DNA of 64,000 nt, from the NCBI GenBank assembly GCA_029567325.1, contig JAKQLF010000243.1, forward strand, positions 1 through 64,000, read 5' to 3'. The translations under genes and the position numbers were made by a program. Below are positions 1 through 9,425 of this stretch, one piece after another (the stretch's first letter is position 1; the number at the start of each line of letters is the position of its first letter). The DNA is from Bacteroidota bacterium. GTDB lineage: Bacteria > Bacteroidota > Bacteroidia > Chitinophagales > Saprospiraceae. Below the pieces are notes generated by a model. It saw only the letters and a program-made list of their open reading frames with translations, ran no database searches and was not told the DNA's origin.

Positions 1-1603
1 TTTATTCGTGGGTAGTTTTCTTACTTCCTTGATTACCGTTTATTCCAGATATTACTTGCACAGAGAGGAAGGATATAAGCGATTTTTCAATACCATTTTA
101 TTCTTTTTTACCGGATACAACATCGCTGTTTTGTCTGGAAATCTGGAAACCATGTTTTTGGGTTGGGAAATCATTGGAATATCTTCCTTTTTGTTGATAG
201 CTTTTTACCGAGACCGATATTTACCTGTTAAAAATGCGCTCAAAGTATTTTCCATATACAGAATTGGCGATATCGGATTCATTCTAGCCATGTGGGCGAG
301 TCACCATTTATGGCATGAGAACATTACCTTTTCAAGGCTCAATAATGCAGAAATTGTAAATGCTCAGTTGCAACATCACAGTTATATGGGCTTTTTTATA
401 GCATTTATGTTATTGATTGCTGCCGCTGCAAAGTCTGCACAACTTCCTTTTTCATCTTGGCTTCCAAGAGCAATGGAAGGACCTACCCCATCAAGTGCCA
501 TTTTTTATGGATCTGTTTCGGTTCATTTGGGTGTCTTTTTGATGTTGAGGACTTTTCCCTTTTGGGAGCATCAAACTGCTGTAAGGGTTTTGATATTTGT
601 CATGGGCTTGAGCACTTCTGTAGTTACAACTTTCATTGCAAGGGTACAATCCTCTATAAAATCACAAATTGCATATGCCTCAGCATCTCAGATAGGCATT
701 ATTTTTATGGAAATTGCTCTAGGATTCAAATGGCTGGCATTGTTTCACTTTGCTGGGAATGCATTCTTCAGGACCTATCAGCTTTTAGTTTCGCCGTCAG
801 TGGTCAGTTATCTTATCAAAGAGCAGTTTTTCAATTATGTGCCTAGGGCCAATAGTTTTGAAGACAGTTGGCCTAAGAAAATAGAATACTCCATTTACCT
901 CCTGGGTTTAAAGGAGTGGAATTTGGACAGATTGATGGACTATCTCATTTGGAAACCGTTGAAAAAAATCGGGAACAAACTTGATTTCTTGAGAGTGAAT
1001 CTGGTCATTCTTTTGATTATTCCCCTGATTATTGTTGGTGTGGTGTTACAGTTTGTACCAACTGATAGCTCTAAAGTTCATCAATACTTCCCACTGCTGT
1101 TTAGCTTCATCGGAGCTGCTGTAGTATTTAAAGCCTTCTCGGAAAGGAAATCCGTATCACTTGCTTGGTTGCTCATCATCATGAACCACATCTGTACCGT
1201 TTTGGCTATTTCATTCAATGAGTTGTTTACACTCAAGGAAGTATTATTCTATTTATCAGGGGTCGCAGGTGCAGGATTGGTCGGCTGGATACTCATACAA
1301 TTACTCAAAAAATTGGAACCAGAATTATCCTTAAACCGATTTTGGGGGCATTCTTATGAATATCCGGGCTTTGCATTCATGTTCCTTTGTTGTTGCCTAG
1401 GACTCATGGGCTTTCCTATTTCCACCACTTTTATTGGTATAGACCTGGTTTTCAGCCACATCAATCAACATCAATTGATCTTGGCGGGATGTACATCTCT
1501 CAGTTTTGTAGTGAGTGGCATTGCATTGGTAAGAATGTTTGCTAGAATATTTCTTGGTCCACATGCCAAGACATACCACGAAACACCTATCAAGGCGGCA
1601 TAA
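1..1603 (+). CDS. NuoL/DabB-like proton-conducting membrane subunit (5' partial)
   Basis: The reading frame is open to the window edge, so the GTG at position 8 is probably internal and the start lies outside. The protein is strongly hydrophobic with many membrane segments. It has the NuoL/MrpA-type blocks MFLGWEIIG and KSAQLPFSSWLPRAMEGPTP, the half-channel region of antiporter-like complex I subunits. No other complex I gene is present. The next gene, 32 bases downstream on the same strand, is a SulP permease. A stand-alone NuoL-like subunit beside an anion permease suggests the DabB half of a DabA/DabB inorganic-carbon pump rather than respiratory complex I. That is inference, since no DabA (DUF2309) gene is visible; it could lie upstream. 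Membership of the proton-conducting family is sure, the exact role is not. Confidence 0.75.
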   Translation, partial: LFVGSFLTSLITVYSRYYLHREEGYKRFFNTILFFFTGYNIAVLSGNLETMFLGWEIIGISSFLLIAFYRDRYLPVKNALKVFSIYRIGDIGFILAMWASHHLWHENITFSRLNNAEIVNAQLQHHSYMGFFIAFMLLIAAAAKSAQLPFSSWLPRAMEGPTPSSAIFYGSVSVHLGVFLMLRTFPFWEHQTAVRVLIFVMGLSTSVVTTFIARVQSSIKSQIAYASASQIGIIFMEIALGFKWLALFHFAGNAFFRTYQLLVSPSVVSYLIKEQFFNYVPRANSFEDSWPKKIEYSIYLLGLKEWNLDRLMDYLIWKPLKKIGNKLDFLRVNLVILLIIPLIIVGVVLQFVPTDSSKVHQYFPLLFSFIGAAVVFKAFSERKSVSLAWLLIIMNHICTVLAISFNELFTLKEVLFYLSGVAGAGLVGWILIQLLKKLEPELSLNRFWGHSYEYPGFAFMFLCCCLGLMGFPISTTFIGIDLVFSHINQHQLILAGCTSLSFVVSGIALVRMFARIFLGPHAKTYHETPIKAA

Positions 1604-1635
1604 TTTATTTTTTAAAATTATCAATTAAAAAAATC

Positions 1636-3246
1636 ATGAATTCTTCAAATATAAATAATGGTTTACTTAAAATCCCAGCAGATGGATTCAAAGGGTTGAA
1701 AGAGAACTACCTCGATGATCTAATTTCTGGGTTTACTGTATTTCTGTTGGCATTGCCATTGAGTTTGGGTATAGCCAAAGCATCAGAATTTCCCCCAATC
1801 ATGGGTTTGCTCACAGCCATCATAGGAGGATTGGTAGTAGGCCCAATTATGGGGGCTAAAATGACCATCAAGGGTCCTGCGGCAGGTTTGATTGTCATTG
1901 TTGCAAGCGCCGTAAATGATTTTGGAGGCGGAACGCAAGGCTGGGAGTTGGCCTTGGGAGCTATCTTTGTTGCTGCAGCTTTACAGGTATTATTTGGCAT
2001 CATGAAATTGGGAAGATATATGGATTTTTTTCCTCTTTCAGCCATTCATGGAATGCTCGCTGCTATTGGCATCATCATCATTGCAAAACAAATCCCCATA
2101 TTATTGGATATAAATCCAGCATTGACAAAGGGAAAGGGACCAATAGAGTTGTTGGGTGAAATACCTTATTTCATTGCCCATCTAGATCCAAGAGCAACTG
2201 GAATAGGCGTCATCAGCTTGGCCATTATGTTGTTTTGGCCAAAGGTAAAAGGACCACTCAAAAAATTACCCGCTCCACTATTGGTGCTCTTGATCGCCAT
2301 TCCTGCAGAATTGATCATGGATTTTAGCCACACAGAACCAGACTATGCTTTGGTAAAAATTGGCAATTTAGCTGAAGCTATGGAAGTGAGTATCAGCTTT
2401 GCAGGTCTTGCTCAACTAGGAATTTTTATAAAATATGTCATCATGTTTGCTTTGGTGGGAAGTCTAGAATCGTTACTCACTGTGAGAGCTATCGATTTGA
2501 TGGATCCTTACAAAAGAAAATCAGATACAGGTAGAGACATGATTGCCTTGGGAATGGGTAATATGGTAGCTGCTATTTTTGGCGGACTTCCTATGATATC
2601 CGAGGTTGCAAGGAGCAGCGCGAATGTAAATAATGGCGGTAAAACCAGGTGGGCAAACATCTTTCACGGCCTCTTCATTGCTTTTTTTGTTTTGTTTTTT
2701 GTAAAATATATAGAGATGATTCCAAATACTGCATTGGCTGCAATGCTCATAGCGGTAGGAATAAAATTAGCACATCCAAAGGAATTTATGGAAACATTCA
2801 GAATAGGAAAAGAGCAATTGTTGATTTTCGTCGTAACCATATTTTTCACCTTGTTTGAAGATTTGTTGGTCGGAATTTTTGCCGGAATTTTGGTTAAGCT
2901 GATCATTCACCTCTTCAACGGTGCTCCTTTAAAGAACTTGTTCAGAATGCCTGTGCGCATATCATTTAATGACAATGACTACTTAGTTGAAGTTTACAAA
3001 TCTGCCATTTTTACCAACTTTTTGGTTATCAGAAAAAAACTAGAGGAAATCCCTGCAGGCTTCAATGTTGTAATTGATTTGAAAAACACCAAATTGGTCG
3101 ATCATTCTGCCGTTGAAAACTTAAACCACTTCAAGCATGATTACGAGCAGCATGGTGGAAGCGTACAAATCATAGGCTTGGATGATCACAAACGATTGTC
3201 TAAGCATGAGTTGAGTGGAATGAAGAAAAAGATAGTCACCTTATAA
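1636..3246 (+). CDS. SulP family anion permease with C-terminal STAS domain
   Basis: This 536-residue protein has the SulP layout: about 12-14 membrane segments in residues 30-430 and a cytoplasmic STAS domain in the last 110 residues (VVIDLKNTKLVDHSAVENL). The N-terminal DLISGFTVFLLALPLSLGIA and the GPAAGL motif are typical. SulP proteins carry sulfate, bicarbonate or other anions. It probably shares a transcript with the preceding NuoL/DabB-like gene and is followed by a hairpin terminator. Bacteroidota SulP proteins near carbonic anhydrase or Dab genes are often taken as bicarbonate transporters (BicA-like). That context makes bicarbonate more likely than sulfate here, but the substrate cannot be read from the sequence. 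Confidence 0.9.
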   Translation: MNSSNINNGLLKIPADGFKGLKENYLDDLISGFTVFLLALPLSLGIAKASEFPPIMGLLTAIIGGLVVGPIMGAKMTIKGPAAGLIVIVASAVNDFGGGTQGWELALGAIFVAAALQVLFGIMKLGRYMDFFPLSAIHGMLAAIGIIIIAKQIPILLDINPALTKGKGPIELLGEIPYFIAHLDPRATGIGVISLAIMLFWPKVKGPLKKLPAPLLVLLIAIPAELIMDFSHTEPDYALVKIGNLAEAMEVSISFAGLAQLGIFIKYVIMFALVGSLESLLTVRAIDLMDPYKRKSDTGRDMIALGMGNMVAAIFGGLPMISEVARSSANVNNGGKTRWANIFHGLFIAFFVLFFVKYIEMIPNTALAAMLIAVGIKLAHPKEFMETFRIGKEQLLIFVVTIFFTLFEDLLVGIFAGILVKLIIHLFNGAPLKNLFRMPVRISFNDNDYLVEVYKSAIFTNFLVIRKKLEEIPAGFNVVIDLKNTKLVDHSAVENLNHFKHDYEQHGGSVQIIGLDDHKRLSKHELSGMKKKIVTL

Positions 3247-3267
3247 GAAATAGCTTTTGATGTTGGA

Positions 3268-3303
3268 AAAGCCCTGAGGATCATCTTTGGGGCTTTTTTT
3301 TTA
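3268..3303 (+). terminator. Rho-independent terminator after the SulP gene
   Basis: AAAGCCC pairs with GGGCTTT across a 15-base loop and a run of T follows. It closes the two-gene unit in front of the convergent DUF268 gene. Confidence 0.8.
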
Positions 3304-3382
3304 TGCCGTAAGTATGGCCTTTATAGCATACCAATTATCCTATAGAATATCTATTTTCGAAAAGGCAATTCAAGTAAACATC

Positions 3383-4177
3383 TTATTTTTTGATTAAAAC
3401 GAATATACCACAACCAAAGAAACAACCCAGTTCTGTTTGTATTTTTTCGTCAGTCAATTCAACGTTTTCAAAAAAATCTCCTTTATCATCTACATAAGAA
3501 AAGGAATTAATTACGAAATTTTTAGATAAAATATCAATCAAGTATTTTACAGAAAAAACTCTGTGAGCATTGAATTCAATTCTTTGAGGGCCAATAGGAA
3601 CGGAAAAGTAAAAAGTACCCCCTGCTTTTAAAATTTTTGTAATGTTATCGATGGCTTTTAAGTAACCAAAATAATCAATTGGATCTCCGTATCGCCCTAA
3701 ACCAAAGTGCTCAATTGCATGTAAAGAGGAAATAGAATCACAATAATCAATCAAATCTTCCGGAAGCTTCATCAAGTCTGCTTGCCTAAAATGAATATTT
3801 TTCACCACACTTTGAATTGGGCGAATATCTATTAACTCAATAGAACGGTAGGATGCTACGTGAGAAATAAAGCCATCAGTCCTTGACCCAATGTCCAGAT
3901 GTTTTGTTGGATTAGCAGCATAAATTAATCGTGCAACATAAAGATCTTGATGAAAGTAGTGACCCTTCATCGAACCTCCTTCTTCAAATTTATCATTTAA
4001 AATAGGATAATGAGCTCCAAATTCAAACGTTTTATCGCTTCCTTTTTGCTTCTCTAATTCTTTTAAATCAGCATTATACCAATCAGATCTCTCCTTTTTT
4101 AGTGCTTTTAAAAATTTCTTTCCATCAATGCCATAAGAAATTAAAAAACTATTGAATTTTTTTAATGCTAATTTCAA
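3383..4177 (-). CDS. DUF268 family, SAM-methyltransferase-like protein
   Basis: The 264-residue protein carries a Rossmann-type motif (HLDIGSRTDGF), an acidic strand end (IELIDIRP) and the DUF268 hallmark SLHAIEHFGLGRYGDP. DUF268 proteins look like class I SAM-dependent methyltransferases and occur in polysaccharide clusters; no reaction is established. The start is TTG at 4177, since the only internal ATG is far downstream. A TAnnTTTG box about 37 bases upstream supports it. It is transcribed away from the flippase gene and is probably part of the same glycan locus, perhaps modifying a sugar or carrier. Confidence 0.75.
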   Translation of the reverse strand: MKLALKKFNSFLISYGIDGKKFLKALKKERSDWYNADLKELEKQKGSDKTFEFGAHYPILNDKFEEGGSMKGHYFHQDLYVARLIYAANPTKHLDIGSRTDGFISHVASYRSIELIDIRPIQSVVKNIHFRQADLMKLPEDLIDYCDSISSLHAIEHFGLGRYGDPIDYFGYLKAIDNITKILKAGGTFYFSVPIGPQRIEFNAHRVFSVKYLIDILSKNFVINSFSYVDDKGDFFENVELTDEKIQTELGCFFGCGIFVLIKK

Positions 4178-4213
4178 AGTTTCGATATTATAATGTTATA
4201 AAAAAATATTATT

Positions 4214-4221
4214 CAAAGGTA
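4214..4221 (-). promoter_or_regulatory. -7 box (TACCTTTG) for the DUF268 gene
   Basis: On the minus strand the box reads TACCTTTG, matching the Bacteroidota TAnnTTTG element, and would place the transcript start near 4208. I see no clear -33 TTTG at the usual distance. Confidence 0.45.
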
Positions 4222-4513
4222 GAAAATAGATCAAATCTATAATTTTTTAAGTTCTAATATTTAATTTTTATAATATATAGTCATCTTTTAGAAGAGTAAA
4301 ACATCAATGTATTTTTTGTATGTGTAATTCTTTTCTAACATCACCACAATCATTTTAGAAAACCATAAAGTAACAGACAATTTTTATCAGTTAGAACTTT
4401 ATGTGTACTAATCTGAGTAGTTTATACAAATGACCTTTTTAAAAGTAAGGAGAGTTGCTGTAATATGAAATCCAATTATTCGGTTACAGGAACTTCTAAT
4501 CCATGTTTTAAGA

Positions 4514-4521
4514 TATATTTG
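4514..4521 (+). promoter_or_regulatory. -7 box (TATATTTG) inside the longest flippase ORF
   Basis: TATATTTG lies 16 bases before an in-frame TTG at 4537 and 49 bases after the ATG at 4465. If used, transcription starts near 4527, so translation must begin at or after the TTG. No convincing -33 partner is visible. Confidence 0.4.
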
Positions 4522-4536
4522 CACAAAATTTTTGTA

Positions 4537-6045
4537 TTGGGCATTATACAACGTCAGAGTTTCTATTCTTCCATTGTTAGTTACCTAGGTTATGGTATTG
4601 GTGCTATAAATGCACTATTTTTGTACACCCAATATCTTGAAGTTGAGCAGAAAGGATTGATTGATTTCATCCAAGTCATTGTATTGTCTTACATCTCACT
4701 GGGAAATATTGGTGTTTTTGAAGCAGTAAATAAATACCTACCATATTTCAAAGCCTATGAAAAACCTAATGCTAATGATTTAATAGGAAAAACATTCATC
4801 TATGGCGGCTTGGCGATAACCACTACAATCATTTTTTCCTACCTTTTTAAAGGCCCACTTTTGGGTATGTTTGAAAAATCCCCTTTGGTACTTCAGTACG
4901 CGCATCTTTTACCCATTTTCATATATGGTTTTTTTATATATAACCTTGTCTTAAGCTTCAATATTGGATACCAAAATATAGTATCAGCAATTTCGGTAAA
5001 GGATATTTATGTAAGACTATACAATACCATATCGATTTTATTGTACATTTTCAAACTCATTGATTTTGACACACTCATTTTAATTTTATCTTTTCAGTTC
5101 TGGACTGCAGCTTCTATCCTAATTTTTATTTTGTATAAGCAAAAAGTGCTTTATTTCACACTGAAAGACAGTAGGGTTTATAGTAGAATGAAGGGTAAAA
5201 TGTTTAGCTATTTATCATTTTTCTGGCTAGCAACGCTGTTTAATGCAGCTAATACTATAGTAGATAAACTAGCAATATCCAATTTGCAAGGAATGGAAGC
5301 AGTTGCATTTTTTACAGTTGCCGAATATTTGATTACCATTTTGTTAGTACCCCAAAAATCTATTACCACATCAATGATTCCAGTCATATCAGACGCATGG
5401 AGATTAAATGACAAATTGAATTTGAAGAATATGTATGTAAAGGGAGCAAATAACATGACATGGGCCGGGGGCCTTATTTTCATTTTGTTGCTCATTAATC
5501 TTAATGCCATTTTTTCTCTTTTTCCAGAGCAATATAGTGTAGGGAAAGATGTATTTATCGTGCTAGGGCTAGCAAGAATGATTGATTTCATCACAAGTGT
5601 CAACAGTCAGATTTTAATGTACTCAAAAAGATATTTTAAATTAGAATTGCTATTTGGTGTTTGTTTAACTGCGATTCTCATCCCAGTTACTTATTATTTG
5701 GTTATGAAAATGGGAATTCTTGGCTCTGCCTATGCTCAATTAATTTGTTTTGCTTTGGCGAATACAGCCCGAATGATATACCTTAGAAACAAAGAAGGTT
5801 TGAATCCATTTGAAGGAAATGGTAGGGTGTTTATTTTCACCATCCTAGGCATTGCATTGGCCATTTATTTTCATTATTATCTCACCATTGAAATTCAAAC
5901 AAATGCTTTCTTGACCATTTGCATCATTGGCCTTAAATCAGTTTTTATAAGTACAATTGCTTTAGGTCTTATGTATTATTTTAAACTTTCAAGCGAACTT
6001 AATAGTATGATTGACAAGCAACTTTTTTCAAGATTTAACAAATAA
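4537..6045 (+). CDS. Polysaccharide flippase (Wzx/MATE-like), O-antigen or capsule export
   Basis: A roughly 502-residue protein with about 12-14 membrane segments, of the oligosaccharide-flippase (MOP/PST) type that turns undecaprenyl-linked repeat units across the inner membrane. I place the start at TTG 4537, giving GIIQRQSFYSSIVSYLGYGIG, because Bacteroidota flippases typically begin with such a GIIQRQ segment. The 24 extra residues from ATG 4465 are polar and unlike the family, and a promoter box lies between the two candidates. The track start at 4465 remains the alternative. The gene ends 5 bases before a GT4 gene, so the two are co-transcribed. Substrate is unknown; the neighbours suggest a 6-deoxyhexose-containing glycan. 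Confidence 0.85.
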   Translation: MGIIQRQSFYSSIVSYLGYGIGAINALFLYTQYLEVEQKGLIDFIQVIVLSYISLGNIGVFEAVNKYLPYFKAYEKPNANDLIGKTFIYGGLAITTTIIFSYLFKGPLLGMFEKSPLVLQYAHLLPIFIYGFFIYNLVLSFNIGYQNIVSAISVKDIYVRLYNTISILLYIFKLIDFDTLILILSFQFWTAASILIFILYKQKVLYFTLKDSRVYSRMKGKMFSYLSFFWLATLFNAANTIVDKLAISNLQGMEAVAFFTVAEYLITILLVPQKSITTSMIPVISDAWRLNDKLNLKNMYVKGANNMTWAGGLIFILLLINLNAIFSLFPEQYSVGKDVFIVLGLARMIDFITSVNSQILMYSKRYFKLELLFGVCLTAILIPVTYYLVMKMGILGSAYAQLICFALANTARMIYLRNKEGLNPFEGNGRVFIFTILGIALAIYFHYYLTIEIQTNAFLTICIIGLKSVFISTIALGLMYYFKLSSELNSMIDKQLFSRFNK

Positions 6046-6049
6046 ATGT

Positions 6050-7183
6050 ATGAAGGTGAATAAAAGTGTTAAACTCAAATTACTGTTTGATCCACAAGGC
6101 TTTAAATTACCGTACGGAGGGGTGGCAAGGTATTTTACAGAAATGATTTATCATGCTGATGTTGACGAAAATATTGATATAATTTTTCCTGTTTTGTATT
6201 CTGAAAACTACCACCTAATTGAGAAAAAATTAAGTCCCAAAAATCTGCTTGTTATTATAAATGAGAAACAATTCCAATTAAAATACTACCTACTTAAAAT
6301 CATTTATAAAGTCCAAGAGCTTTACACTATCTACAAAATAAAACAGAATAACTTTGATGTTTTTATTCCAACATACTATGGCCCTTTCTTTATAAAGCAC
6401 CTTAAAAAACCCTTTGTACTCACTGTTTATGACATGATCCATGAAAAATTTCCAGCATATTTTCCTGTAAACGATATAACAGTGGGGCAAAAATTATTGA
6501 CAATGCATGCTGCATCAAAAATAATAGCGATTTCAGAATCTACAAAAAATGATATTTTAGAATTATATCCAGATATTCCAAGTCAAAAAATCGAAATTGT
6601 ATATCTCGCATCTTCCATTGAAAAAGGAACTGTTTCAATAAAATTGCCTAAAAAATACTTGCTATTTGTGGGTAATAGGGGCTATTATAAAAATTTTCCC
6701 AGATTTTTCAATGCAATCATACCTATCCTTAAAAAGGACGAAAATCTGGTATTGTTTTGCGCTGGAGGAGGCGCATTTACTCATGAGGAAATACAAACAT
6801 TTGAAGAAAATGGCCTTAAAAGTCAAGTTATACAATATAAGTTTAAAGATAGTGAGCTTTATGAGATTTATAAAAATGCAATTGCGTTTATCTTCCCTTC
6901 AGAATATGAAGGATTTGGCATCCCTGTGTTAGAGGCCATGAGTAGCGAATGTCCAGCTATTTTAAGTAATGTGAGTTCTTTGCCAGAAATTGGTGGAGAT
7001 GCCGCAATATATTTTGATCCATATGATGAAATGGACATAAAAAATAAGGTAGAAAGTGTGATCATGGACGAAGAATTAAGAAAAAATATGAAGGAAAAAG
7101 GGCTTCAGCAATCCAGGTTATTTACATGGGAGAAGACCTTTAAACAATTTATAGAAGTAGTAGCATCTGCCAAAATTCAATAA
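6050..7183 (+). CDS. GT4-type glycosyltransferase (copy A)
   Basis: A retaining GT-B glycosyltransferase of 377 residues. The acceptor-side N-terminal half starts with a glycine-rich loop (YGGVARYF). The C-terminal half binds the nucleotide sugar and has the family motif EGFGIPVLE (E-x7-E) after a CAGGG strand. I chose ATG 6050 rather than the longer ORF start at 6011, which would overlap the flippase gene by 35 bases. With ATG 6050 the protein is exactly as long as its paralogue at 11429 (377 residues). The two copies share blocks such as FVPTY and DMIHE. It probably adds one sugar of the repeat unit on the cytoplasmic face; donor and acceptor are unknown. Confidence 0.88.
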   Translation: MKVNKSVKLKLLFDPQGFKLPYGGVARYFTEMIYHADVDENIDIIFPVLYSENYHLIEKKLSPKNLLVIINEKQFQLKYYLLKIIYKVQELYTIYKIKQNNFDVFIPTYYGPFFIKHLKKPFVLTVYDMIHEKFPAYFPVNDITVGQKLLTMHAASKIIAISESTKNDILELYPDIPSQKIEIVYLASSIEKGTVSIKLPKKYLLFVGNRGYYKNFPRFFNAIIPILKKDENLVLFCAGGGAFTHEEIQTFEENGLKSQVIQYKFKDSELYEIYKNAIAFIFPSEYEGFGIPVLEAMSSECPAILSNVSSLPEIGGDAAIYFDPYDEMDIKNKVESVIMDEELRKNMKEKGLQQSRLFTWEKTFKQFIEVVASAKIQ

Positions 7184-7606
7184 TGAGCTAAATTATATTT
7201 CGATCAAGAATTTCTTAAAAGAATAAGGTCGTAAGATATATATGTGAGAGTTATACTCAAGATAATTTGTGTTTTTATAGAGAAGATCTTCTGACAAACC
7301 TATTCTTACAAAAATGTTTAAAGGTGGTCATAATGCTCCAAATGCTTGTGATTATGAATATCACAAATGAAAAAGTTAAAATAACATTTGTTATTTATGA
7401 ATATCTCTTTATTTCATATCATAAATAATCATTATGTATTCATGCCAAAAATGAAAAAATCGTCCCAAGTTTGGTATCTTTGTCTATTTGAAAAGACTTT
7501 CAAGGGCTAATTAAACAACAACCCCAAAGTCAGATATTGCTTCAGTCAGTTTGACTACAATATGATTGTTTAAAGCTCAAAGCTTGCTCCAAAATTAGTT
7601 TTGATT
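7184..7606 (+). other. Intergenic region with an inverted repeat and a promoter box
   Basis: About 420 bases without a credible gene between the GT4 and methyltransferase genes. It holds an inverted repeat, TTGTGAT-N7-ATCACAA (7346-7366), which could be an operator, and a TATCTTTG box at 7475. I see no RNA gene or terminator. Confidence 0.5.
7475..7482 (+). promoter_or_regulatory. -7 box (TATCTTTG) upstream of methyltransferase A
   Basis: TATCTTTG matches TAnnTTTG and would start a transcript near 7488, leaving a leader of about 120 bases before ATG 7607. The -33 element is not clear. Confidence 0.45.
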
Positions 7607-8416
7607 ATGAATATAGAAAATATGAACTGCAAAATATGCAACGCACCATCAAAAGAAATTTTTACAGCAAAAATATTAAGTAAATACGATGCAAAGTATT
7701 TTCAGTGTACAAAATGCAAGTTCATACAAACTGAACATCCTTATTGGCTAGATGAAGCCTACAATTCTGCAATTACCCACCTTGATTTGGGATTGATTTT
7801 TCGTAATAATGCTTTTAAATACATAGTATTTAACCTTATCAATATTTACTTCGATAAAAAAGGAAAGTTTATCGACTACGGTGGTGGATATGGTATGTTT
7901 GTAAGATTAGAAAGAGATCTAGGACTGGACTTTTATCGCCAGGACAAGTATTGCGAAAATCTATTTGCAAAGTACTTTGATATAGAAGATTTACCCAGAA
8001 ATACAAAATTTGAAATTTTGACAACTTTTGAGGTATTTGAACACCTCCAAGATCCCATTATAGAAATAGAAAAAATGCTGACTTTGTCAGATAATATCCT
8101 ATTCTCAACTGAGTTACAACCTAGGGATATTGAAAATTTAAATCCAAGTAATTGGCATTATATACTTCCAGAAATCGGTCAGCATATTGCATTGTATTCT
8201 ATTGAAAGTCTTCAATATATCGCTAAAAAATATAATTTGAATTTATATTCTTCCAATAGCATCCATTTGCTCACTAAAAAGAAATTGTCATCAACGTTTT
8301 TTAGACTTAACACCAACTTTAAATTAAGTAGAGCGTTAACTCAAATTATTCCTAAAAACACATTAATAATGCGTGATTTTTCTTTTATAAAAGAAAAACT
8401 GGGAGTAAAACCCTAA
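7607..8416 (+). CDS. SAM-dependent methyltransferase with N-terminal zinc-ribbon-like motif (copy A)
   Basis: The 269-residue protein opens with two Cys pairs (CKICNAP and CTKCKF, about residues 8-35) like a small zinc ribbon. A Methyltransf_23-type domain follows with the SAM loop FIDYGGGYG and the post-motif FEVFEHL. Such C-x2-C/methyltransferase proteins sit in sugar-nucleotide clusters and often act on deoxysugars or polysaccharide ends; the substrate is not predictable. ATG 7607 was preferred over TTG 7601. The gene is 12 bases from gmd and has a close paralogue on the other side of gmd at 9426, with long identical stretches such as FYRQDKYCENLFAK. Confidence 0.8.
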   Translation: MNIENMNCKICNAPSKEIFTAKILSKYDAKYFQCTKCKFIQTEHPYWLDEAYNSAITHLDLGLIFRNNAFKYIVFNLINIYFDKKGKFIDYGGGYGMFVRLERDLGLDFYRQDKYCENLFAKYFDIEDLPRNTKFEILTTFEVFEHLQDPIIEIEKMLTLSDNILFSTELQPRDIENLNPSNWHYILPEIGQHIALYSIESLQYIAKKYNLNLYSSNSIHLLTKKKLSSTFFRLNTNFKLSRALTQIIPKNTLIMRDFSFIKEKLGVKP

Positions 8417-8428
8417 ACAATCACCAAA

Positions 8429-9394
8429 ATGGATAAAAGAAAAACAGCTATTATAACGGGTATCACAGGTCAAGATGGTGCCTTTCTGAGCGAACTTTTA
8501 CTTGACAAGGGTTATCATGTGATGGGTATTGTAAGAAGTCTTAATTCTTTTAATAAAAAAGGATTGGAATATCTAGGCATACTAGACAAAGTGGAAATCG
8601 TGGAATGTAGTTTATTAGATTTTACTCAAATAAGTAATCTTTTAAAAAGTACAAAACCTTCAGAAATTTACAATCTTGCAGCTCAAAGTTCAGTGTCAGT
8701 GTCATTTAAACAGCCCATAGACACTTTTCATTTCAATACTATTTCAGTTATAAATTTATTAGAAGCAATAAAACTAATCGATCCTTCCATCAAATTTTAT
8801 CAAGCTAGTAGCAGTGAAATGTTTGGTGACATCAATCAATTACCCATTTTGGAAGACTCGATTTTTCACCCAAAAAGTCCATATGCCATATCTAAAGCAA
8901 GTGCACACTGGTTATGCGTCAATTATAGGGAAAGTTATGGATTGTTTATTTCTTGCGGAATTTTATTCAACCATGAATCCTATTTAAGGTCAGATTCCTT
9001 TTTCATTAAAAAAGTACTGAGTAGTGCCCGCCTTATTTCTGAAGGTAAGATGGAAAATTTAACTGTGGGAAACATTGATATCAAAAGAGATTTTGGATAT
9101 GCTCCAAAGTATGTTGAGGCTATGTATAAAATGCTGCAACATCATGAAGCCCGTAACTTCCTAGTTTGTTCGGGTCAATCTGTATCATTAAGAGATATCA
9201 TTTATTATGTTTTCGATAGATATAACTTATCCCATGAATTGGTTGTAGTGGATGAAAAATTGATCAGACCTGCTGAAATTCCAGATATTTATGGATCACC
9301 TGAAAACACTAAATCAATGCTTCATTGGGATTATGATTTTACAATAAATGATTTGTTGGATAAGCTTATTGAGGAAGAAGAACAAAACAAATAA
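8429..9394 (+). CDS. gmd: GDP-mannose 4,6-dehydratase
   Basis: An extended short-chain dehydrogenase of 321 residues that converts GDP-D-mannose to GDP-4-dehydro-6-deoxy-D-mannose, the branch point to GDP-L-fucose, GDP-D-rhamnose and related donors. Visible features are the NADP-binding GITGQDGAFL at the N-terminus, NLAAQSSVSVSF, the SSSEMFG segment with the catalytic Ser/Glu region, the YAISK Tyr-Lys pair and a GNIDIKRDFGYAPKYVEAM substrate block. Length fits the shorter members of the family. No fcl, rmd or per gene that would finish the sugar lies in this window. It sits between two paralogous methyltransferase genes in one apparent operon. Confidence 0.9.
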   Translation: MDKRKTAIITGITGQDGAFLSELLLDKGYHVMGIVRSLNSFNKKGLEYLGILDKVEIVECSLLDFTQISNLLKSTKPSEIYNLAAQSSVSVSFKQPIDTFHFNTISVINLLEAIKLIDPSIKFYQASSSEMFGDINQLPILEDSIFHPKSPYAISKASAHWLCVNYRESYGLFISCGILFNHESYLRSDSFFIKKVLSSARLISEGKMENLTVGNIDIKRDFGYAPKYVEAMYKMLQHHEARNFLVCSGQSVSLRDIIYYVFDRYNLSHELVVVDEKLIRPAEIPDIYGSPENTKSMLHWDYDFTINDLLDKLIEEEEQNK

Positions 9395-9425
9395 CTTTAT
9401 TCTGATAAATAGAAATTAGAAACAT

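Noticed and set aside
457-846. 129-residue ORF inside the NuoL/DabB-like gene
   Set aside because: A different-frame shadow of a strongly conserved membrane protein; no family resemblance or own promoter.
1-1603. Respiratory complex I subunit NuoL
   Set aside because: No other nuo gene accompanies it and the next gene is a SulP permease; not formally excluded because the 5' side is not visible.
4465-4536. N-terminal 24 codons of the longest flippase ORF
   Set aside because: Polar residues not typical of flippases and a TATATTTG box within the stretch; the TTG at 4537 gives the usual family start.
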